Assembly: GCA_026397955.1 (NCBI GenBank)
Contig: JAPLTV010000022.1
Location: 1-34,163 of the forward strand
Direction: 5' to 3'
Length of the DNA: 34,163 nt
Source: Verrucomicrobiota bacterium
GTDB taxonomy: Bacteria; Verrucomicrobiota; Verrucomicrobiia; Opitutales; UBA953
This document shows positions 30,451 through 34,163 of the stretch, piece by piece; position 1 is the first letter of the stretch, and the number at the start of each line of letters is the position of its first letter. A program made the position numbers and the translations under genes. The notes below the pieces were generated by a model. It was not told where the DNA came from and searched no databases. It was given only the letters and a program-made list of their open reading frames with translations.

Positions 30451-30819
30451 TCAGACCCGCAGACACATCGTCCCCGCCCTCAAGGCAGGCGGACGAAGAA
30501 CATCGGAAGCCGATAACCGAAAAGTTTCCGCGGCGCACGAGGAGATGCGGCGGACCGAGTAGACATGGAACTCAGGCTGAAAAGGTTTGCGGGCCGAAAC
30601 CTTGACCAAATCAGCGAGAGCCAAAGGTTCATCAGCGAGCGCGACAGCGGAAGCCGGCGAGACACAGTCGGAGCAGTCGTCGGGGCGGGTGCAGGCCTTG
30701 CCGGCATGCTCGCAGGAGGACTCCTCGGGACAGACGCAAGCATCGGAAGCGAGCAGCCCGGACGACGCCCAGAGAAATAGGGCGAGGCAAGCGAAAAGCC
30801 TGGATCGGACTGCGAACAC
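30451..30819 (-). CDS. Cys-rich exported protein at the head of the RND operon
   Basis: A 122-residue exported protein: signal FAVRSRLFACLALFLWASSGLLA, then a Cys cluster CVCPEESSCEHAGKACTRPDDCSDC (seven Cys in ~25 residues), then a non-conserved tail with two more Cys. Small exported proteins of this kind (CzcI-like) are often the first gene of czc/cus operons. The frame is open to a TTG at 30855, but that TTG overlaps the -35 box of the best promoter; the GTG at 30819 sits almost at the predicted transcript start and gives a proper signal peptide. Start uncertain. Confidence 0.55.
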   Translation of the reverse strand: MFAVRSRLFACLALFLWASSGLLASDACVCPEESSCEHAGKACTRPDDCSDCVSPASAVALADEPLALADLVKVSARKPFQPEFHVYSVRRISSCAAETFRLSASDVLRPPALRAGTMCLRV

Positions 30820-30826
30820 GACCCTT

Positions 30827-30855
30827 TTAGTAAGAGGGGGCCTAGACGAAGTCAA
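30827..30855 (-). promoter_or_regulatory. Candidate promoter of the RND efflux operon
   Basis: On the minus strand TTGACT (30855-30850), 17 bp, TACTAA (30832-30827). The expected transcript start is at about 30820, at or next to the GTG start at 30819, which suggests a leaderless or almost leaderless message. Confidence 0.45.
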
Positions 30856-30915
30856 TCGGCATGTCGAAATGCCTGAGAAGGGATGGCGATCGGGTCACCA
30901 GACGCGAATGCAACC

Positions 30916-30944
30916 GTGACAACCAAGCAGGCTGAAACCAGAAT
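30916..30944 (+). promoter_or_regulatory. Candidate promoter of the P1B ATPase gene
   Basis: GTGACA (30916-30921), 17 bp, CAGAAT (30939-30944), with the start codon at 30953. The expected transcript start is at about 30951, again almost at the start codon. Confidence 0.35.
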
Positions 30945-30952
30945 CAGTCTAG

Positions 30953-32971
30953 ATGGAACCCCTGACACCACCAAGCAAGAACAGTGTGGACGACGGCGGC
31001 TGTAGGAATTCCTCCGCGGGAACAAAGAATACCGGCAGCTGCGGATGCCATGACAATGAACTATTCGAAACGAACTGGCACCAGACGGGGAAAGGCCGGC
31101 TTGCCATCTCCATGGCGCTGCTCATCTGCGTCTCATGGGCCGTCGAGCACTTCACCCCGGGCGCAGGCAAATGGCCTTTCGTCGGGGCCAGCCTGATCGG
31201 ACTGGCGCCGGTGGCGAGGACCGCCTTCGCCGCGCTGCGCGAAGGGCGTCCCTTCACGATTGAAAGCCTGATGACGATAGCGGGGACCGGCGCGCTGTTC
31301 ATCGGAGCCGCGGAAGAGGCGGCCGTCGTTGTCTTCCTGTTCGCCGTGGGCGAGCTGCTGGAGGGCGTGGCCGCCGGCAAGGCGCGGCAAGGCATTCGCG
31401 CGCTCGCCGACCTGGTCCCCAAGACGGCCAGACTACTCGAGGATGGCGTCCCGCGGGAAGTGCCTGCGGCGAACCTGCTCGTGGGCCAGCTGGTCCTGGT
31501 GCGTCCGGGCGACCGCATACCCTCGGACGGCGAGATTGTCGAAGGATCTTCAGGCATCGACGAAAGCCCCGTGACAGGGGAAAGCGTGCCCAAGACGAAA
31601 GGCCCGGGTGACCCTGTCTTCGCCGGATCGATCAACACCGAGGCTGCCCTCAAGGTCCGGGTCACCAAGGCCCAGGAGGACAACACGATCGCCCGCATCA
31701 TCCGTCTGGTCGAGGAGGCCGAGGCCACGCGTGCGCCGACCGAACGCTTCATCGCGCGGTTCAGCCGATGGTACATGCCGGCCATCGTGGCGTCAGCGGC
31801 CCTGCTGATGGCGGTGCCTGCCCTCATATTTGGACAGCCTTGGGAGACTTGGACCTACCGGGGCCTCTCGCTGCTCCTGATCGGATGCCCCTGCGCCCTG
31901 GTCATCTCCGTGCCCGCCGCGATCGCCGCGGCGCTATCCGTCGGTGCCCGCCGCGGGCTCCTCATGAAAGGAGGGGCTGTCATCGAGGCCGCCGCAAAAG
32001 TGTCGCATGTGGCCTTCGACAAGACCGGCACGCTGACCTACGGGCGCCCCGTCGTGACCGACGTGGTCACATTCGGCGAGACCAGCGAAGAACAAGTGCT
32101 CGCCGTGGCGGCCGCCATAGAGACGAGTTCGAGCCACCCCTTGGCCGTCGCGATCCTGATGCGGGCCAGAGCGGCGAAGGTCTCGCCGGCCCATTCAAGC
32201 AACGCCAAGGTGATTGCCGGCATAGGGGCGACGGCCACCGTCACCGGCACCCCCGCCTGGATAACCTCCCCCCGCCATGCGGCGAAGAACGGAGGCCTGA
32301 GCGAGGAGGGCCTGCGCAAGGCGGCCAGTCTCGAAGCGGAGGGTAAGACAGCCGTGGCGGTGTTCCGGGACAACGGCCCCTTGGGGCTCATCGCGGTGAG
32401 GGACGAGCCCCGTAGGGACGCCCGCGAGGCGGTGCGGCAACTGAAATCAATGGGAGTTTCCTCCGTGGTGCTGACAGGAGACAACCCGCGCACCACGGCC
32501 GCCATCGCCAGCGGCTTAGGCCTCGAATTCCGAGCCGACATGATGCCCGCGGACAAGTCTAAGGCCATCCGCGAGATGGCTGAGCAGGGCGGCGTCATGA
32601 TGGTGGGCGACGGGATCAACGACGCTCCGGCCCTTAAGCAGGCGAACGTCGGCGTGGCGATGGGGTCTGGCACCGACGTCGCGCTCGAGACGGCCGACAT
32701 CGCGATCCTCCGGGACCGGGTGACGGATGTCGCGACCCTGATTCGACTGTCCCGCGCGACTATGACGAACATCCGCCAGAACATCGCGTTGGCCTTCGGT
32801 TTCAAGCTCGTCTTCCTCGCGACCACGGTGTTGGGCCTGACAGGACTCTGGGCCGCCATCCTCGCCGACACTGGTGCGACCATCCTCGTGACACTCAACG
32901 CGCTTCGGCTTCTACGGCTCAACCCCGAGGGCGATCAGATTAAAAATTCGAAGCCTGCCATCCCACAATAG
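30953..32971 (+). CDS. Zn/Cd/Pb-type P1B heavy-metal ATPase
   Basis: A 672-residue heavy-metal P-type ATPase that would export divalent ions from the cytosol. Key sites: TGES (208-211), CPC metal motif (312-314), DKTGT phosphorylation site (Asp356), SSSHPLA with His395, and GDGINDAP (552-559). The last membrane segments read FGFKLVFLATTVLGLTGLW and LADTGATILVTLNALRLLR, with the Lys and Asp that mark ZntA/CadA-type Zn/Cd/Pb pumps. There is no N-terminal HMA domain; instead a short tail has Cys17, Cys30, Cys32, His33 (CGCH). It is divergent from the RND operon. Confidence 0.93.
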   Translation: MEPLTPPSKNSVDDGGCRNSSAGTKNTGSCGCHDNELFETNWHQTGKGRLAISMALLICVSWAVEHFTPGAGKWPFVGASLIGLAPVARTAFAALREGRPFTIESLMTIAGTGALFIGAAEEAAVVVFLFAVGELLEGVAAGKARQGIRALADLVPKTARLLEDGVPREVPAANLLVGQLVLVRPGDRIPSDGEIVEGSSGIDESPVTGESVPKTKGPGDPVFAGSINTEAALKVRVTKAQEDNTIARIIRLVEEAEATRAPTERFIARFSRWYMPAIVASAALLMAVPALIFGQPWETWTYRGLSLLLIGCPCALVISVPAAIAAALSVGARRGLLMKGGAVIEAAAKVSHVAFDKTGTLTYGRPVVTDVVTFGETSEEQVLAVAAAIETSSSHPLAVAILMRARAAKVSPAHSSNAKVIAGIGATATVTGTPAWITSPRHAAKNGGLSEEGLRKAASLEAEGKTAVAVFRDNGPLGLIAVRDEPRRDAREAVRQLKSMGVSSVVLTGDNPRTTAAIASGLGLEFRADMMPADKSKAIREMAEQGGVMMVGDGINDAPALKQANVGVAMGSGTDVALETADIAILRDRVTDVATLIRLSRATMTNIRQNIALAFGFKLVFLATTVLGLTGLWAAILADTGATILVTLNALRLLRLNPEGDQIKNSKPAIPQ

Positions 32972-33050
32972 TATCAAAGAAAGGATCGAGGATCGCAGGC
33001 TGGTCAGGTCACTCTAGATGGGGCTAGTTGAAATATTGCTCGAGGGTGAT

Positions 33051-33111
33051 TTAATCAAAAATATCCCAAAATCCGCGCAAATCAGTAAGGCTCGAGTTTC
33101 GTTTTGATTAA
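33051..33111. repeat. AT-rich inverted repeat after the ATPase gene
   Basis: TTAATCAAAA (33051-33060) and its exact complement TTTTGATTAA (33102-33111), with GCTCGAG at 33038 and 33090. It lies in a 172-bp AT-rich gap that otherwise holds no gene. It could be an operator, an end of a lost mobile element, or a weak terminator. Confidence 0.35.
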
Positions 33112-33143
33112 ACAACGACAGCTAAAAATGGCCATTCCATTTG

Positions 33144-34019
33144 CTACTTCCGCATCCCTTGCCCAAGCAGATCATCTCTAGGACTGTCCTGATACATCCG
33201 AATCACCTTACCTGTGGCCGTAGGGATACCTTTTATCTCCATCGGGAATAGGCGCCGAGCGTCGACCTTAAGGGAGGATAGTCTGTTTTCATAAGCGAGG
33301 GCCTTATCGAGCATCCGGCGGCCGTACGGGCTAAGACCATCGATAAAGGCCTTCTGCGATCCATCCTTGGCCGACAATTCAGCTAGAGGCTCAGATGACT
33401 TAATACCCTGCTCAAAGCGCTGGGCGGTGTAGCCATAGGCCAGGAGGCGAAGGTACAGCCGTTTGGCCGCGTCAACGTCGCCGGCATAGATCGACCGGCG
33501 GAAATTCCGAAGGGCTTCGGCGTCCGGAGAATCATAGCCGCCCTGCTCTCGTGAGATGCCGGTCTTGGCCTGCTTCCACTGGGTGGCCTTGTCCCGGATG
33601 TAATAATACGCCCACTGCTCCGGATCTCGCCGGCGGACCTGAAGCACGAGCTGTGAGGCCCAGTCCCAGGACGACCTCGGCGAATAATAATCCGGGTTAG
33701 TTGCCCGCATGATCATGTCGGCCGTGAACTGGTCCGTCATCTGACCCAGGATGGTCTGGGCCATGGCGTAGCGCGGGATGTTGCGCTGGTTGGCTACGTC
33801 AGGGAACGGGTTCTTGCCGCTCACGACGGTGTAGATGGTCTTCTGGGCCGGGCCGACGCTTGCGACCTGGTTGGCCAGGTCGTTGGCATAGCCTTGGGCG
33901 AACTCGCCGACGGCGGTGCTCCAGTCGGTCCGCCCTTCCATCAGGTCCATGCCGGTCTGGGCAAAGCGGTTGCCCCCGAACCAGCGGAGAATGTCGGCGA
34001 AGCCGGTGGCCAGGTACAT
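33144..34019 (-). CDS. Fragment of a large, possibly phage-related protein
   Basis: A 291-residue frame, likely the C-terminal part of a larger protein. It has no signal peptide and no known catalytic motif that I see; it is mainly helical and polar, with segments such as ILRWFGGNRFAQTGMDLMEGR, NPFPDVANQRNIPRYAMAQTILGQMTDQFTADMIMRATNPDYYSPRSSWDW and NFRRSIYAGDVDAAKRLYLRLLAYGYTAQRFEQGI. The style is that of large phage or plasmid polyvalent/structural proteins. Upstream of its first ATG the frame stays open only until a TGA inside the adjacent palindromic element, so the 5' part has been cut off or replaced. Identity is uncertain. Confidence 0.5.
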   Translation of the reverse strand: MYLATGFADILRWFGGNRFAQTGMDLMEGRTDWSTAVGEFAQGYANDLANQVASVGPAQKTIYTVVSGKNPFPDVANQRNIPRYAMAQTILGQMTDQFTADMIMRATNPDYYSPRSSWDWASQLVLQVRRRDPEQWAYYYIRDKATQWKQAKTGISREQGGYDSPDAEALRNFRRSIYAGDVDAAKRLYLRLLAYGYTAQRFEQGIKSSEPLAELSAKDGSQKAFIDGLSPYGRRMLDKALAYENRLSSLKVDARRLFPMEIKGIPTATGKVIRMYQDSPRDDLLGQGMRK

Positions 34020-34036
34020 GACCCGGGAAAAGCGAT

Positions 34037-34128
34037 GGGGTCAGGCCGTACCTTTGGGGAGTTGAACCAAAAGTGGCATGAAATCTTTAGTTTTCGGTTC
34101 AAGCATAGTCAGGGTACGGCCTGACCCC
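34037..34128. repeat. 92-bp palindromic element, copy 2 (GGGGTCAGGCCGTACC ends)
   Basis: GGGGTCAGGCCGTACC (34037-34052) and its exact complement (34113-34128), with an inner pair TTGAACC/GGTTCAA (34062-34068 and 34096-34102) around TGAAAT. Same outer ends, same length within 1 bp and same plan as 16330-16422, but a different inner stem sequence. It abuts the truncated gene at 33144-34019. Confidence 0.75.
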
Positions 34129-34163
34129 GTTGGCTCCCCCGCCCCTGATTCGTAAAGCACGCA

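Noticed and set aside
1-34163. CRISPR array or cas genes
   Set aside because: No regularly spaced direct repeats and no Cas-like protein seen.

Overview
The window is GC-rich chromosomal DNA from a bacterium that is most likely a member of the Verrucomicrobiota, probably Opitutae. The best single clue is a protein at 7701-10223 that reads like Verru_Chthon cassette protein A, a pilin-like family known from this phylum. A large secreted parallel beta-helix protein, a GDSL esterase and an LpqC-like esterase fit the same background. The assignment is an inference from protein content only; there is no rRNA gene and no intact tRNA gene in the window.

Left part (1-16300) looks like ordinary chromosome. 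In order it holds: a secreted Cys-finger protein; a polyprenyl diphosphate synthase with an overlapping 34-residue membrane peptide; a DUF192 lipoprotein divergent from a SAM methyltransferase; a 906-residue beta-helix protein; an LpqC-like esterase and a BAX-inhibitor-1 membrane protein; the Verru_Chthon A-like protein divergent from two tandem NarL-type response regulators; a zinc alcohol dehydrogenase of the YahK group; a secreted metallopeptidase made of two homologous domains; a GDSL esterase; and a Sel1-like protein.

Middle part (16330-20520) is a scar zone of mobile DNA. It begins with a 93-bp palindromic element, then has two different class II Fic proteins, each with repeated operator-like sites at its promoter. 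There are two copies, 2,553 bp apart, of a tRNA-Ser 3'-end fragment followed by a decayed 3' end of what looks like an integrase gene. Between them sit the first ~55 codons of a restriction-type helicase and a small lipoprotein.

Right part (20517-32971) is a heavy-metal resistance block. A minus-strand CnrY-CnrX-CnrH-like trio (membrane anti-sigma, periplasmic metal sensor, ECF sigma factor) is divergent from a multicopper oxidase whose C-terminus carries an apparent outer-membrane beta-barrel. This is followed by two small Cys-rich YHS/TRASH-type proteins. A tightly overlapping minus-strand operon then encodes a Cys-rich exported protein, a TolC-like outer-membrane factor, a 144-residue periplasmic adaptor that lacks the usual hairpin, a CzcA-type RND pump and a small exported protein. 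Divergent from it is a Zn/Cd/Pb-type P1B ATPase. Together these would sense metal in the periplasm, oxidise or sequester it there, pump divalent ions from the cytosol, and expel them across the envelope.

The right edge (33144-34128) has a phage-like or other large-protein fragment that stops against a second copy of the 92-93-bp palindromic element. The two copies of that element therefore bracket the whole accessory region.
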